A stretch of 64,000 bases of DNA, taken from the NCBI RefSeq assembly GCF_018139685.1, contig NZ_JAGSPN010000013.1, positions 62,001 to 126,000 on the forward strand, in the 5' to 3' direction. The DNA comes from Cognatundibacterium luofuense (GTDB taxonomy: Bacteria > Pseudomonadota > Gammaproteobacteria > Burkholderiales > Burkholderiaceae_D). The notes under the pieces were generated by a model that was given only the letters and a program-made list of their open reading frames with translations, was not told the DNA's origin and made no database searches. Within the stretch, counting starts at the first letter, position 1; every line of letters begins with the position of its first letter. Shown here one piece after another: positions 1-9,114 of the stretch. Made by a program: the position numbers and the translations under genes.

Positions 1-2662
1 TCTGACGTAATTCTGCTGTAGTCGGTGCAAAGAAAGACAAGCCTGATTGAGAAGCCAGTACACGGGCTAACTGTGTTTTACCAGTGCCCGGAGGGCCATA
101 CAGTAATGCACTGCGCGGAGCGTCAATGCCGGAACTGCGTAATACTTCAGCATTTTTCAGCATCTTACCAAGAGTGACGAACTGATCCTTGACACTGTCA
201 GGCAATACAATATCCTCCCAACTCAAATCAGCTACTTTCACAACTTCTTGCGCCTCGTTCAGTTGACTGGTCATATCGGCTAACTGCAGCACGACGGGAT
301 TTGCCTCATTGATTAATTCGCCCGTTGTCAGTGCACGTGTTGTCGCCCGGCTTCCGGCCCCCTTAACCAGCGTGTTCAAGTCCCGTCCTGACTTCCCTTC
401 TGTTAGTAAGGCGATTTGATGAGCTCCGTGTTCCAGATCGAAGTCGATCGGCTTATTCTTAAGGATAATTTTAAGGATTGCTGTTCGGGTTGCGAGGTCT
501 GGCAGCGGCAACTCTAATTTGGGCTCGAGACGTGAAGCCACGGCTGAGTCCAGTAAGGCAGGATGATTGGTTGCTGCAAGAACAAAGACCATACCATTCT
601 GACTCTTAATGCCGTCCATTTCTTGTAGCAACTGACCAATAATTTCAGTCGAAACAGAGTTAGCCTGATCGCCCGAGCGTGACGGCGCAAGAATTTCAAT
701 CTCGTCAATAAATAAAATGCAAGGCGACTGAGACCGAGCACGTTCAAACAAGTTCTTAACGGCAAAGCCTGATTCACCAAGATTGCTTTTACGAATTTCA
801 GCTGTCGAGGCTGCGATATAACCTAATCCGGATTCACCTGCCAGTACTTTAGCCAGTTGAGTTTTACCAGTCCCGGGCGGTCCCCACAATAATGCGCCGG
901 AAGGAACATCAATTCCGGATTTTTTCAGCGCCTCATGACTCTTTAACATTTTACCGAGGTTGATAAATTGGTTTTTGATGTTCTCGGGTAAGACAATATC
1001 GTCCCAGGTCTGATCAAGTACGTCCGTAGAACTCTTACCTCGTACAAGGCGAATTTCTTTGAGTATTTCCGCCTCGGTAGGGTCATTGCGACCAGTAAGA
1101 TCTGCGGCTAAAGAGACGACAAGTGTTTCTAAATCACGTCCGGCAAAACCAGTTGTGTCTCTGATGACTTTACTCAGATCATCAGGAACAATTAACTTTG
1201 CTTTTTTCATTTCGTTTCGCAATATTTTTTCGCGGCAACGGTTATCCGGCAGCCCAATTTCAATGCGGGTTGTGAAACGGCTCATGACTGCAGAATCAAT
1301 ATTTTCGTGAAGATTCGTGGCACCAATGACGAGGATCTTAGTCTTGCTATCACTTGCAATACCACCCCATTGCACCAGGAATTCTTTCAGCATTTCGGTG
1401 TCAAAATTGACGTTGCCTGTGGCATTACTGCTTGAGCGTGACTTAAATACACCTTCACATTCATCAACAAATAAAATAGCTGGTTGGTGTTTTCTCAGTT
1501 CTGAGAAAATTGCCTGTACTTTTGGCCCTGTATGACCCTGATACTGTCCTTTCAGATCACTTTCGCTGATTTTCTGGAAAAATAAATTCCCCGTTTTAGC
1601 TAATACATTTGCGATACTGGTTTTACCAGTTCCCGGAGGACCATACAGCAAAATGCCTTTTGGGCTGACATCAGATTCGCTGGTAAATAGCTCAATCAGC
1701 TTGATTAATTTGTTGCTGGTTTCATCTGGTAAAGCGATTTGCGACCAGGCTTTTGCAAGTTCAAGGTCTTTCTCATACTGAGTTTTACAGATCGCATACG
1801 CGTCTTTGACGGATTTAAACTCTATAAATCCGTCCGCCAGCGTATTCATCACTGGGCGGATAGATTCGAGCTTGGCTGCAATTAAACGATTAAATTCCGG
1901 ATATTTATTTAGTGAAGCATCGCCAGAAACGATTAATTCATGAGCATTATGCTTGTAGCCTAATTTCAGTCGCTGCTGAGTTTTTTCTGAACTTGCTGTA
2001 AGCAGAATATGTACAGCACCAGGCCCGTTAAGCATTGTGGGAACGAGATCATTCACGAAAGGGGGGTAGTACCCAACGCTATTGCCATCGGTAGTTGGAT
2101 ACAAAGCGATAGCTTCCGGTGTTGCTTTACCAGTAGTAGCATTTCCTGATATCTGTACTTCAGCCTTAGCTAAGGTCTGGTCTAGATGTGCGAATGAAGC
2201 TTTCAGAGATGTACGAGCAGCCAAACGCCGACTTTGCCGGACCAATAAGAAATACGGTGCGATAAAAAATACTATTCCTTTGAAACTGGTCAGGAGATGA
2301 TAAATGTAGACGGGGAAAAGCCCGAGATTAGTGAAGATCCCAAAAGAATACAAAAAGAGCAAAAAATATGCGTAAGCAGCATATTGCGCACCATTGAATG
2401 CGGTATTCAGGCCAGTCAGTTTCAGAGCGCTACCCCAGCGCTCTTCACTGAGTCGCTTTTTAAACATAGCATCTTTACTTAGCTGAATGGCCGGGGCCAT
2501 GCCTTCTTTCACAGCATTCAGAGCAACCTCAGCATCAGCTTGAATCGCGTTAAGTCTGCTGCGCACCTCTTCAACTTTTTGCGCGGCAACTTCAAGCGAA
2601 GCCGCACTTTTCTTTACCCGCTCCCGGATTGGCTGAGGAATTTCATCATCCCAGTCGGTCAT
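1..2662 (-). CDS. Triple AAA+ ATPase with two membrane segments (partial, C-terminus beyond window)
   Basis: An uninterrupted reading frame starts at ATG 2662, with GGAG a few bases upstream, and runs off the left edge with no stop, giving at least 887 residues. Residues 1-90 are charged and helical. Two hydrophobic stretches at about 96-113 and 126-142 suggest a membrane hairpin. Three Cdc48/FtsH-type AAA modules follow. Walker A GPPGTGKT lies at 341-348, 594-601 and 856-863. Walker B acidic pairs are D400/E401 and D653/E654. Second-region motifs (GATN and AATN, then SRF or SRL with a candidate arginine finger) follow in modules 1 and 2. Modules 2 and 3 both open with an (E/D)DIVLP...LGKMLK signature, so they look like a recent internal duplication. 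Inference: a membrane-anchored unfoldase or remodelling ATPase. The substrate is unknown and no protease domain is visible so far. Confidence 0.9.
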   Translation of the reverse strand, partial: MTDWDDEIPQPIRERVKKSAASLEVAAQKVEEVRSRLNAIQADAEVALNAVKEGMAPAIQLSKDAMFKKRLSEERWGSALKLTGLNTAFNGAQYAAYAYFLLFLYSFGIFTNLGLFPVYIYHLLTSFKGIVFFIAPYFLLVRQSRRLAARTSLKASFAHLDQTLAKAEVQISGNATTGKATPEAIALYPTTDGNSVGYYPPFVNDLVPTMLNGPGAVHILLTASSEKTQQRLKLGYKHNAHELIVSGDASLNKYPEFNRLIAAKLESIRPVMNTLADGFIEFKSVKDAYAICKTQYEKDLELAKAWSQIALPDETSNKLIKLIELFTSESDVSPKGILLYGPPGTGKTSIANVLAKTGNLFFQKISESDLKGQYQGHTGPKVQAIFSELRKHQPAILFVDECEGVFKSRSSSNATGNVNFDTEMLKEFLVQWGGIASDSKTKILVIGATNLHENIDSAVMSRFTTRIEIGLPDNRCREKILRNEMKKAKLIVPDDLSKVIRDTTGFAGRDLETLVVSLAADLTGRNDPTEAEILKEIRLVRGKSSTDVLDQTWDDIVLPENIKNQFINLGKMLKSHEALKKSGIDVPSGALLWGPPGTGKTQLAKVLAGESGLGYIAASTAEIRKSNLGESGFAVKNLFERARSQSPCILFIDEIEILAPSRSGDQANSVSTEIIGQLLQEMDGIKSQNGMVFVLAATNHPALLDSAVASRLEPKLELPLPDLATRTAILKIILKNKPIDFDLEHGAHQIALLTEGKSGRDLNTLVKGAGSRATTRALTTGELINEANPVVLQLADMTSQLNEAQEVVKVADLSWEDIVLPDSVKDQFVTLGKMLKNAEVLRSSGIDAPRSALLYGPPGTGKTQLARVLASQSGLSFFAPTTAELRQ

Positions 2663-3321
2663 ATTTTTCTCCAAGTTTCGAAAATTCACACGTTAGTTTT
2701 GTGTTTTTGGTTTACATAGATCGGCTAGGATCTGAAATTGGTTCGATTTTTTAAGAAAGAAATGATTGCTTTATTTGCAAAAAAAAAAAATTCCTAGCAT
2801 AAAAAATTCAACAAACAATCTTTGTGGCAGAGATTAATTGTAAAAATAAGTAATCTTTCTAGCTCTAATTTTAATGTACTGACGGAGCAATGGGGAAAGT
2901 AACGACAACAATAGAGTTACTCTTACATGAAAGTGACAGGAAATTTTCCGGATTATAAAATCTGAGTTGCGGTAACAACTAATCGGGAAGCAAACTTAAG
3001 TACTTCCAGATATATTGAAGTTTCAGAAAATTACATTATTTACAAGCAACCCTTGGCGCTTTAATCTTTGCAAACAAACTCTGGACCCGCGAGCGCTTGC
3101 AGGCCTATTTGTAATAGGTACACGAAGGTACGACGTACAAGAATTTCCATCTGCTTCAGAAAACTCAGAAACCAGTGTTGAGCGGAGATAAGGAAAATAC
3201 GCGGGCGAAAATAAACTGTCAGCCTTCACACTGACGCTCAGTAAGTCAGGCCGGATGTGCAGTGTCAGGGAGTATCCGCAGCGGCGCGTATCAGGTGATG
3301 GCGCCGTGCGGTGCGGGAAGT
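2663..3321. other. AT-rich intergenic region
   Basis: This 659-base gap separates two same-strand P-loop genes. Bases 2690-3040 are strongly AT-rich, with a run of 12 or 13 A near 2780, and probably hold the promoter of the triple-AAA gene. I found no convincing gene. A minus-strand frame at 3023-3391 runs antiparallel to nothing recognisable and has atypical composition. Confidence 0.5.
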
Positions 3322-4776
3322 TCAGGCGACTTGCGGTTGCTGGTCGTGGCGGGCGCTGTCGAGGGCGATGATGGCGTTGCGCAGCAGGCAATCGGCTTTG
3401 TGGATATTCGTTTTTCTCACCTTGGCCGAGGCGTTGTGCAGCATCTTATTGCACAGGGTTTGTACCAGCGTATTCAGGCCGGACAGAGCCATCAGTTCTT
3501 CCGGTGTGTGCTGGCTTAAAAAGTGCTGTTGCTGCTGTTCTTCGTTGCCGAAGGGCGGCAGGCAGGCAGCGACCGAGTAGAAAGCCGGTTTGGCGGCAAT
3601 CGTCAGCATACCGTGATAGTGCTCGCCGAATTGCTGGCGCATCATGGTGTCGAGTGACTGCACGCGGTGCTGGATCTTCGGTGATTCCAGACGTTTTTTC
3701 CATTGCGCCAGCGTGTTCGACTGCCAGTTCACAATCAGGCGGATTTCGGTCTGGTCCTGCAAGTGCTTGCGCAGTTTTTCCAGCGCAGCTGGCGTCGGCA
3801 TGATGGCATCATTGACGACATAAAAAACTGCATGCGCTTGTTTCAGCGCTTGCAAATTCTGAACAGCGGCAATCTGTGAAGGCAAACCGGTACCGCCAAG
3901 GTCGGTAATGCGGAAGCGGCCCCAGCGGGTGGCGAAATGATAAAACTGCGGCTGCGTGGTTTGCGGTTTACCGCCGTCGCCGATGATGTTGCCATCGCAG
4001 ATTTTTTTCAGCGCGTCGCGTTTGCGGGTGAATTGCGCCAGCACGATCTCGGTGACCGCAGACTGGTCATGCAACGCCGGTAACTGTTCACGCATTTTGA
4101 CGATGCGGCGGCGTTCAGTCACACGCTCGTTTTTCCATTGCTTCGCCATGTCCAGCAATTGCTGCTTTTCCGGTGGCGGACGCAGGCGGTAGCGCAGTTT
4201 GCTCCAGATCGCGGCATTGTCCAGTTTCTGTGCCAGCTTCTGACGCAAAGCCTGACGCTGCTCCGTCGCGTTCAGTTCCGCCACTTTGGCCTGATGTTCG
4301 ACCACGCCCAGTTCGGTCTGAAATGTCATCAGTTCCTGCCGTGCAGCGTTACGGGCGCGCAAGGCTTTCTGATAGCCTGCCAGCGTGAGTGTGCTGGCCT
4401 GACTGCTTGCCACAAAAGCCTGACGCTCTTCCTGCTTACCGGCTTCCGCCAGACTGATCCGCAAGGCTTCAATGATGCTGGACTTACCACAGCCGATATC
4501 GCCGTAAAACGCAATCGTGAATTCCGCCCATTCTGCATTGGTTTTCAGCGCGTTCAGCTCTGCTGTAAACAAATGACGAATCTGCTTTAACAATGCGGGA
4601 TCGTGTTCGGCACAGGCAGCAAGCCGCTTGTCGAATTCGCTCTGCACCAGCGGGTAAATCTTTGTCAGATTGAAATGACGCCGCATGAATTCGGCGTGGT
4701 TGATTCCTGTATCGACACCGGAAGATGCGAATGGAAGTGATGAATCAGGTGGAGTGGATGCGGACACGATAAACAA
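3322..4776 (-). CDS. P-loop NTPase with GTPase-like motifs and a long helical insertion
   Basis: A 484-residue protein. A Walker A/G1 motif, GDIGCGKS, lies at 92-99. A long, charged, helix-prone insertion (about 110-250, rich in Q, A, K, E) separates it from a G3-like DLGGTG at 292-297 following a beta-strand pattern. The sequence NWQS near 350 stands where small GTPases have NKxD, so guanine specificity is doubtful. There is no signal peptide or membrane segment. The listed start is TTG. GTG 4767 or ATG 4686 are alternatives, and none has a strong ribosome-binding site. It lies upstream of the triple-AAA gene on the same strand, but 659 bases away. Family membership is not recognised; dynamin-like or GTPase-like is an inference. 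Confidence 0.75.
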   Translation of the reverse strand: MFIVSASTPPDSSLPFASSGVDTGINHAEFMRRHFNLTKIYPLVQSEFDKRLAACAEHDPALLKQIRHLFTAELNALKTNAEWAEFTIAFYGDIGCGKSSIIEALRISLAEAGKQEERQAFVASSQASTLTLAGYQKALRARNAARQELMTFQTELGVVEHQAKVAELNATEQRQALRQKLAQKLDNAAIWSKLRYRLRPPPEKQQLLDMAKQWKNERVTERRRIVKMREQLPALHDQSAVTEIVLAQFTRKRDALKKICDGNIIGDGGKPQTTQPQFYHFATRWGRFRITDLGGTGLPSQIAAVQNLQALKQAHAVFYVVNDAIMPTPAALEKLRKHLQDQTEIRLIVNWQSNTLAQWKKRLESPKIQHRVQSLDTMMRQQFGEHYHGMLTIAAKPAFYSVAACLPPFGNEEQQQQHFLSQHTPEELMALSGLNTLVQTLCNKMLHNASAKVRKTNIHKADCLLRNAIIALDSARHDQQPQVA

Positions 4777-4910
4777 TAACTGGCTGAAATACTAACTGCT
4801 TTATTCATTCTAGCATTATTAGCAGCCAAATATATGTGAACTTTCGCTAAGTGGCAGGCAAGTGGATTGTTATTTCAAAAACAAAATGAAAACATTTCCA
4901 AAAGACAATG

Positions 4911-4944
4911 AAAAAAGGCATTTACATCACTGTAAATGCCTTTT
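4911..4944. terminator. Bidirectional intrinsic terminator
   Basis: A 14-bp perfect stem (4913-4926 with 4931-4944) closes a 4-base loop and has A and T runs on its two sides. It lies downstream of the two minus-strand lipoprotein genes and just upstream of the P-loop gene. Confidence 0.8.
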
Positions 4945-4994
4945 GCGTCTTTCACGCAGCGATATGAACGACTGCTTTAATCAATCCGCAAGAG

Positions 4995-5426
4995 TTAGCA
5001 TTTCTCGCCCGGAGCTATACTTGGCTCAAAAGAGAGGCCCGTTTTCTTGCTGCTGTCTTCCAGAAAAATCAGTCCCCGACAGCGAAAAGCATCTCTTTCA
5101 ACAACCGTTACATATGACTTTCCGGGCTCCGGATAAAAACTAGAAAACGCCTTACAGACCTGAGAGCCAAACGCGCCCTGATTACTGTAGTTGAACACAA
5201 CCGTCAATTTTCTTCCGGCGGGAATATCACTATATCCGGTACTGTCCGGTTTTAACGCCTTTTCGGTTCCATCAACACAGATGGATTTTGGAACAGAATT
5301 ATAGCCGGTCGTACCCTCCAGATTTAATTTCGCCAGCGGCGTATTTGCAGGATGAACATAAGTAGTCACACAACCGGAAAGCCCAGTAACAAGGCCGGCA
5401 ATCAGTAATAAATTCGCTATGCGCAT
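4995..5426 (-). CDS. Small lipoprotein of unknown function
   Basis: 143 residues with a lipoprotein signal peptide: a hydrophobic stretch ending in LSGC, lipidated Cys at 19. The mature part has four further cysteines and a beta-rich pattern with no family I recognise. Its ATG shares bases with the stop of the upstream lipoprotein gene (TAATG overlap at 5424-5428), so the two are translationally coupled. The terminator at 4911-4944 closes the unit. Confidence 0.75.
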   Translation of the reverse strand: MRIANLLLIAGLVTGLSGCVTTYVHPANTPLAKLNLEGTTGYNSVPKSICVDGTEKALKPDSTGYSDIPAGRKLTVVFNYSNQGAFGSQVCKAFSSFYPEPGKSYVTVVERDAFRCRGLIFLEDSSKKTGLSFEPSIAPGEKC

Positions 5427-5851
5427 TATCGATTCCCCAGATATATAGGACCAAGTTTTGCAATAATTTCGTCGGCATTCAAAGCGCCGGGTTCATTCGT
5501 CTCAGAAAACAGGAAGTAGGTCGTCGCAGAAGAACCCATAAATGAGGAATCGACATGAGGAGCTGAACGATACAGACCGCGAATTGCGTCCGGTACGCTG
5601 GCATAGATGAGGAGGTAGGTTTTCCCATCCTTCTTTGCCATTTCCGCGCCTCTGAGCAAAATCATTTCGCTGACGGTTTCCGGCTTAGTTAAACCATTCG
5701 CCGTTATGTAGACTCTTCTTAGTTTCCCTGGCCCGGCATAATCACGAAATCCTCCCGTTGCAGCAGCGAGACTGCCATCCTGAACCCGATAACCTGTGCT
5801 ACACGCACAGAGAATCAAAATAAGTGGAGCGACTTTCAGCCAAGATTTCAT
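5426..5851 (-). CDS. Small lipoprotein, first gene of a two-gene unit
   Basis: 141 residues with a short signal peptide ending in the lipobox LCAC (Cys17). The mature domain contains segments such as KTYLLIYASVPDA and TTYFLFSE that suggest an alternating beta-strand fold. No family recognised. It precedes the 143-residue lipoprotein with a one-base overlap of stop and start, so the products may act together at the envelope. The upstream DNA (5852-5910) is AT-rich and is shared with the terminator of the copper operon behind it. Confidence 0.75.
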   Translation of the reverse strand: MKSWLKVAPLILILCACSTGYRVQDGSLAAATGGFRDYAGPGKLRRVYITANGLTKPETVSEMILLRGAEMAKKDGKTYLLIYASVPDAIRGLYRSAPHVDSSFMGSSATTYFLFSETNEPGALNADEIIAKLGPIYLGNR

Positions 5852-5906
5852 ATATGAATATTTTCAATGAATTTATATAAAACAAATCGATTATATATTG
5901 GTAAAT

Positions 5907-5934
5907 AAAAAAAGGCTGCCCGCAGGCAGCCCAA
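5907..5934 (-). terminator. Terminator of the copper operon
   Basis: The stem GGCTGCC (5914-5920) pairs with GGCAGCC (5925-5931) around a 4-base loop. Read on the minus strand it is followed by a run of T. It lies about 55 bases past the end of the MbnH-like gene and so closes the minus-strand copper cluster. Confidence 0.85.
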
Positions 5935-5989
5935 AAACAGAGTATTTGGATTTACAACAAGTATTACGTCTATGCGATAACGTCTCCTT

Positions 5990-7174
5990 TCATTGGCTGA
6001 TTGCAGGTTTGGAAAACCGCGGGTTGGTGAGGAAGCCCTGATCTGTCAGGGTTTTGAGAAAAGCGACTAGATCTGCCTTGTCCTGTTCACTTAAGTTAAT
6101 CTGGTTAACCAGTCCGCTTTTATACGGGTTAACACGGCCATCTCCGGCGTATAAACCACTGCGGATAACGCGGCCACCGGCGGCGTAGAAGTCCAGCACT
6201 TCTTCCAGCGTCGCCACTGAGCCATCGTGCATATACGGCGCAGTCACAGCGACATTGCGCAGGCTGGGTGCGCGGAAAGCACCCATGTCTTTGGGATTGG
6301 TGGTTGCTTCGAATAAGCCGCGATTCGGGAACGGGAAACCGCCTTTGCCGTCGATGTTATATAAGCCGGTATTGTGGAATGGTGTATCCACCTGACTCAG
6401 GCCTACGTAGCGCACCTGATCATTGAAGTTGAAGCTGCCATGACAATGGAAGCACTCGGCTTTTTCGCCCATGAACAGATTCAGACCGCGCAATTCGGAT
6501 TCGCTGAGCGTAGTTTGCTTGCGCAAATACTGGTCGTAGCGCGAATCTGCAGAAATCAGGCCGCGTTCAAACGTGGCGATGGCGGCAATGATATTGCCGA
6601 AGCTGACTGGCGCTGCATCAGACGGAAAGGCTTTGCGGAACAGGCCATACATGGCGGTATCGTTCTGTAAACGGGCGAGCACCGTTGCTTTGTTGCTGTC
6701 GTTAATCCCCATTTCCACCGGATGTTCACCGAACATCGGCACTTCCATCTGGCGTTCCAGGTCGATCATGACAGGATTGGCCCAGGTCAGCGTCGCGTGA
6801 TACACCACGTTGGCCAGCCCCTGCGCATTGCGCGGATGATCTTCACCGGTAGAGCCGAGCGCGGTAATCCGCCCGTCGGTAAAGGCCTTGTCCTGATGAT
6901 GGCAACTGGCACAGGATTGCGTACCGTTGCCGGACAGACGTGCATCGTAGAACAAAGCACGGCCAAGCTGGAATTTATCCTCAGTATAAGGATTTGAAGC
7001 AGGCACCACCGCCAGCGGGAAACCATCCACCGCTGGTAAACCGGTGCTGCCGTGATGATGGCCGTCGCCGGAAGTATTGCCGCCCTCACCACCTGCGCTG
7101 CAGGCTGCCAACAGCACAGCCGCAGCACAGACGGCGATCCGCTGCTGCATCAGTAAACGAATCGCGCTGAACAT
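5990..7174 (-). CDS. mbnH: MbnH-like di-heme oxidase (MauG / cytochrome c peroxidase family)
   Basis: 394 residues with a lipoprotein signal (LLAAC, Cys25). Two c-type heme motifs, CASCH at 88-92 and CFHCH at 241-245, with typical family phrases (RNAQGL, MHDGSVATLEEVLDFYAAGG), place it in the bacterial di-heme peroxidase/MauG superfamily. It is the immediate downstream partner of an MbnP homologue, with start and stop overlapping as TAATG. In established work the MbnH partner oxidises a tryptophan of MbnP to kynurenine, creating a copper site. That role is inferred here from family and pairing. Periplasmic, probably anchored to a membrane by its lipid. Confidence 0.92.
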   Translation of the reverse strand: MFSAIRLLMQQRIAVCAAAVLLAACSAGGEGGNTSGDGHHHGSTGLPAVDGFPLAVVPASNPYTEDKFQLGRALFYDARLSGNGTQSCASCHHQDKAFTDGRITALGSTGEDHPRNAQGLANVVYHATLTWANPVMIDLERQMEVPMFGEHPVEMGINDSNKATVLARLQNDTAMYGLFRKAFPSDAAPVSFGNIIAAIATFERGLISADSRYDQYLRKQTTLSESELRGLNLFMGEKAECFHCHGSFNFNDQVRYVGLSQVDTPFHNTGLYNIDGKGGFPFPNRGLFEATTNPKDMGAFRAPSLRNVAVTAPYMHDGSVATLEEVLDFYAAGGRVIRSGLYAGDGRVNPYKSGLVNQINLSEQDKADLVAFLKTLTDQGFLTNPRFSKPAISQ

Positions 7175-8112
7175 TATTTCGCTCTCGCAATGAAGACAGA
7201 CTGGATGCCCGCCGTCGCTGGCGCACCGCTGTTCAGATCAATTTTTAAATTCGAAAACACGCCCTGACATTCGGTATCCGTTTTTCCCGACATACAGCCC
7301 GGTGCGCCTGCCGTATCGGAAGTCAGATCAACGTTGTTGTACATCGCATTCAGGTCCAGCGTGATTTTCTGGGTATCCGGATTAAAGCTGTTCAGGCGCA
7401 CCAGCATGCGGTTGGCGTTGGTGCAGGCGTAGGTACCGGTTGTTGCATCGGATGTGCAGCCGGTTGCGCCCAGATGGGTGTACCACGATGCCTGTGTTGA
7501 ACTGGTAACGGTTGGCGGATTAGTGGTGTTATTGGTGCGTGTTACGGTGACGCCGCCAACCGGATTGACTTCGAGCAGCATGAATTTGCGGCCGGAAGTC
7601 CAGCTCCAGGCCATAGACTGCACATTCAGCGGTTTCGGTGCAGTGGCGTAATCCGTGTGATTCAGTGATTCCGGCACGCCGATTTCATACTGAATACCAA
7701 CATAATTACCGGCCGGTACCGTGCCGGTAATGACCGCATTGGTGGCCTGTGCTTTACCACCGCATGCGGTACTGCTGCCATCGTTGAAATTGATCAGCGC
7801 GACTTTATCATACTGCCAGTCGTTACTGGCGAGCGTGACCGGCGTCAGGTTGCCGGCTGCGTCCACCAGATTGATATTGCTGACGTAAAAAGCGGCGTTT
7901 TGCAAATCAACCGTACTGGATTTGCTGCCAAGTCCGGTGATCGGTGTGCCGCACTTTGCAGCAACGCCGTTCGCGATCATATCGAAACTGATCGACAGGC
8001 TGCGCGGGCCGCTTGGTGCTGCCGGTGTGTTGTCACTGCCACCACCGCCGCATGCGGCCAGTACAGCAGCGGAAATCAGGGATAAGGAAACAACGCGGGA
8101 TAAAGCTTTCAT
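7174..8112 (-). CDS. mbnP: MbnP-family copper-binding lipoprotein
   Basis: 312 residues with a lipobox (VLAAC, Cys21) followed by a GGGGS linker. The domain has the MbnP hallmarks: YVSNINLV, then WQYDKVALINF, then TGTVPAGNYVGIQYEIGVPE, LNHTDYATAPKPLNV and SWTSGRKFM, plus paired cysteines near the end (GCMSGKTDTEC). It starts with AAGGAG seven bases before ATG 8112. MbnP proteins bind copper after their MbnH partner modifies a tryptophan. The partner gene follows directly. The tryptophans in the conserved WQYDK and SWTSG segments are candidates, but the modified residue cannot be told from sequence alone. Confidence 0.92.
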   Translation of the reverse strand: MKALSRVVSLSLISAAVLAACGGGGSDNTPAAPSGPRSLSISFDMIANGVAAKCGTPITGLGSKSSTVDLQNAAFYVSNINLVDAAGNLTPVTLASNDWQYDKVALINFNDGSSTACGGKAQATNAVITGTVPAGNYVGIQYEIGVPESLNHTDYATAPKPLNVQSMAWSWTSGRKFMLLEVNPVGGVTVTRTNNTTNPPTVTSSTQASWYTHLGATGCTSDATTGTYACTNANRMLVRLNSFNPDTQKITLDLNAMYNNVDLTSDTAGAPGCMSGKTDTECQGVFSNLKIDLNSGAPATAGIQSVFIARAK

Positions 8113-8146
8113 ACAGACTCCTTAGCGATAAAAATAAATAAGATAT

Positions 8147-9109
8147 TCAGAAACGGGTTTGGGTACCCAGTGCGAGCGCGTAACGGGCAGTTAATTGCTG
8201 CCCATTGACGTACTGATACAGCGGCAATTGCACAAAGCCATACACACGGGTTTGCGGTGCAACGCTCACACTAAGACCCGGACTCAGAAACACGCTGCGT
8301 CCGCCCGATGCTTCAGGCTCTGCCTGCACACCGGCATCGCGGCCGCGATGCTGCAGATTCAGTTGCAGCAAGCCAGTGACGTTTGCCGTCAGCGGACGTG
8401 ACAAACCGATGTCCAGACCGATTTGCTGACCCGGACGAAAGCCATCGCGCATGTTCAGCGGCACATCTGCATTCACTTGTGCAAACCAGCTCAGTTGCAG
8501 CGGCGCGATAAACTGACGGTAATACGCCGACAGCAGCAAGGCTGTGCCGCCACTGCCGGGTTGCAATGCACGCTCTGCCAGCGTGCCGGTACTGTTGCGT
8601 ATGCCAGTGCGTCCGGTCGGCAGCTTCAGGCCCGCATGCAGACCGCCAACGCCCAGCGTTTCGTCGCTGTCATGCAGATTGGTCTGATAACGCAGGCTCG
8701 CCTTTGCGTCGCCAAACTGACGGTAATGCCAGTTCGCCGCTGCGCTGTCTTCAATATGCGTATGTTCCCGATCAACAAACGGCAGCGTGACCGAGGCCGA
8801 CCAGTGCTCGTTCCAGCCGTAATCCAGTGTGCCGACCCAGCGCCGTGTCAGCGATTCGGTCTCGCGGTGTGACGGATCCAGCGCGCTGGCTGGAACGGCA
8901 TCGGTTCCACTGCGCAAGCGGTTTTGTAACAGTTGTTCATAGCGGAAATCAGCGCGCCAGCCTTTTTCCTGCCACGCTCCCTGCATGCCCCAGTCGGTAT
9001 TCACCAGACAAAAACTTGCTCCGCATGAAGCCTGTGCCTGCGTCGTGTAAATCAGCGTGGCTGTAACTGCCGCCAGTGCCAGCAAACGTGGTAATCGCAT
9101 GCTCATCAT
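8147..9109 (-). CDS. Outer-membrane beta-barrel protein of the copper cluster
   Basis: 320 residues with a signal peptide ending around AQA-S. The early CGASFC and the many alternating aromatic strands (for example WSASVTLPFVDREH, GLHAGLKLPTGRTG, RVYGFVQLPLYQYVNGQ) and the terminal aromatic residue (TRF) are typical of an outer-membrane barrel of the phenol-MetA or transporter-like type. It lies between PCuAC and MbnP with gaps of 5 and 34 bases, so all are cotranscribed. Role inferred: passage or sensing of copper or its ligand at the outer membrane. Start ATG 9109 follows GAGG; ATG 9106 or 9100 are alternatives. Confidence 0.75.
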   Translation of the reverse strand: MMSMRLPRLLALAAVTATLIYTTQAQASCGASFCLVNTDWGMQGAWQEKGWRADFRYEQLLQNRLRSGTDAVPASALDPSHRETESLTRRWVGTLDYGWNEHWSASVTLPFVDREHTHIEDSAAANWHYRQFGDAKASLRYQTNLHDSDETLGVGGLHAGLKLPTGRTGIRNSTGTLAERALQPGSGGTALLLSAYYRQFIAPLQLSWFAQVNADVPLNMRDGFRPGQQIGLDIGLSRPLTANVTGLLQLNLQHRGRDAGVQAEPEASGGRSVFLSPGLSVSVAPQTRVYGFVQLPLYQYVNGQQLTARYALALGTQTRF

Positions 9110-9114
9110 CTGCC

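Noticed and set aside
3023-3391. 122-residue minus-strand frame upstream of the P-loop gene start region
   Set aside because: Proline- and arginine-rich, it overlaps the real gene end in another frame and has no ribosome site or known motif.
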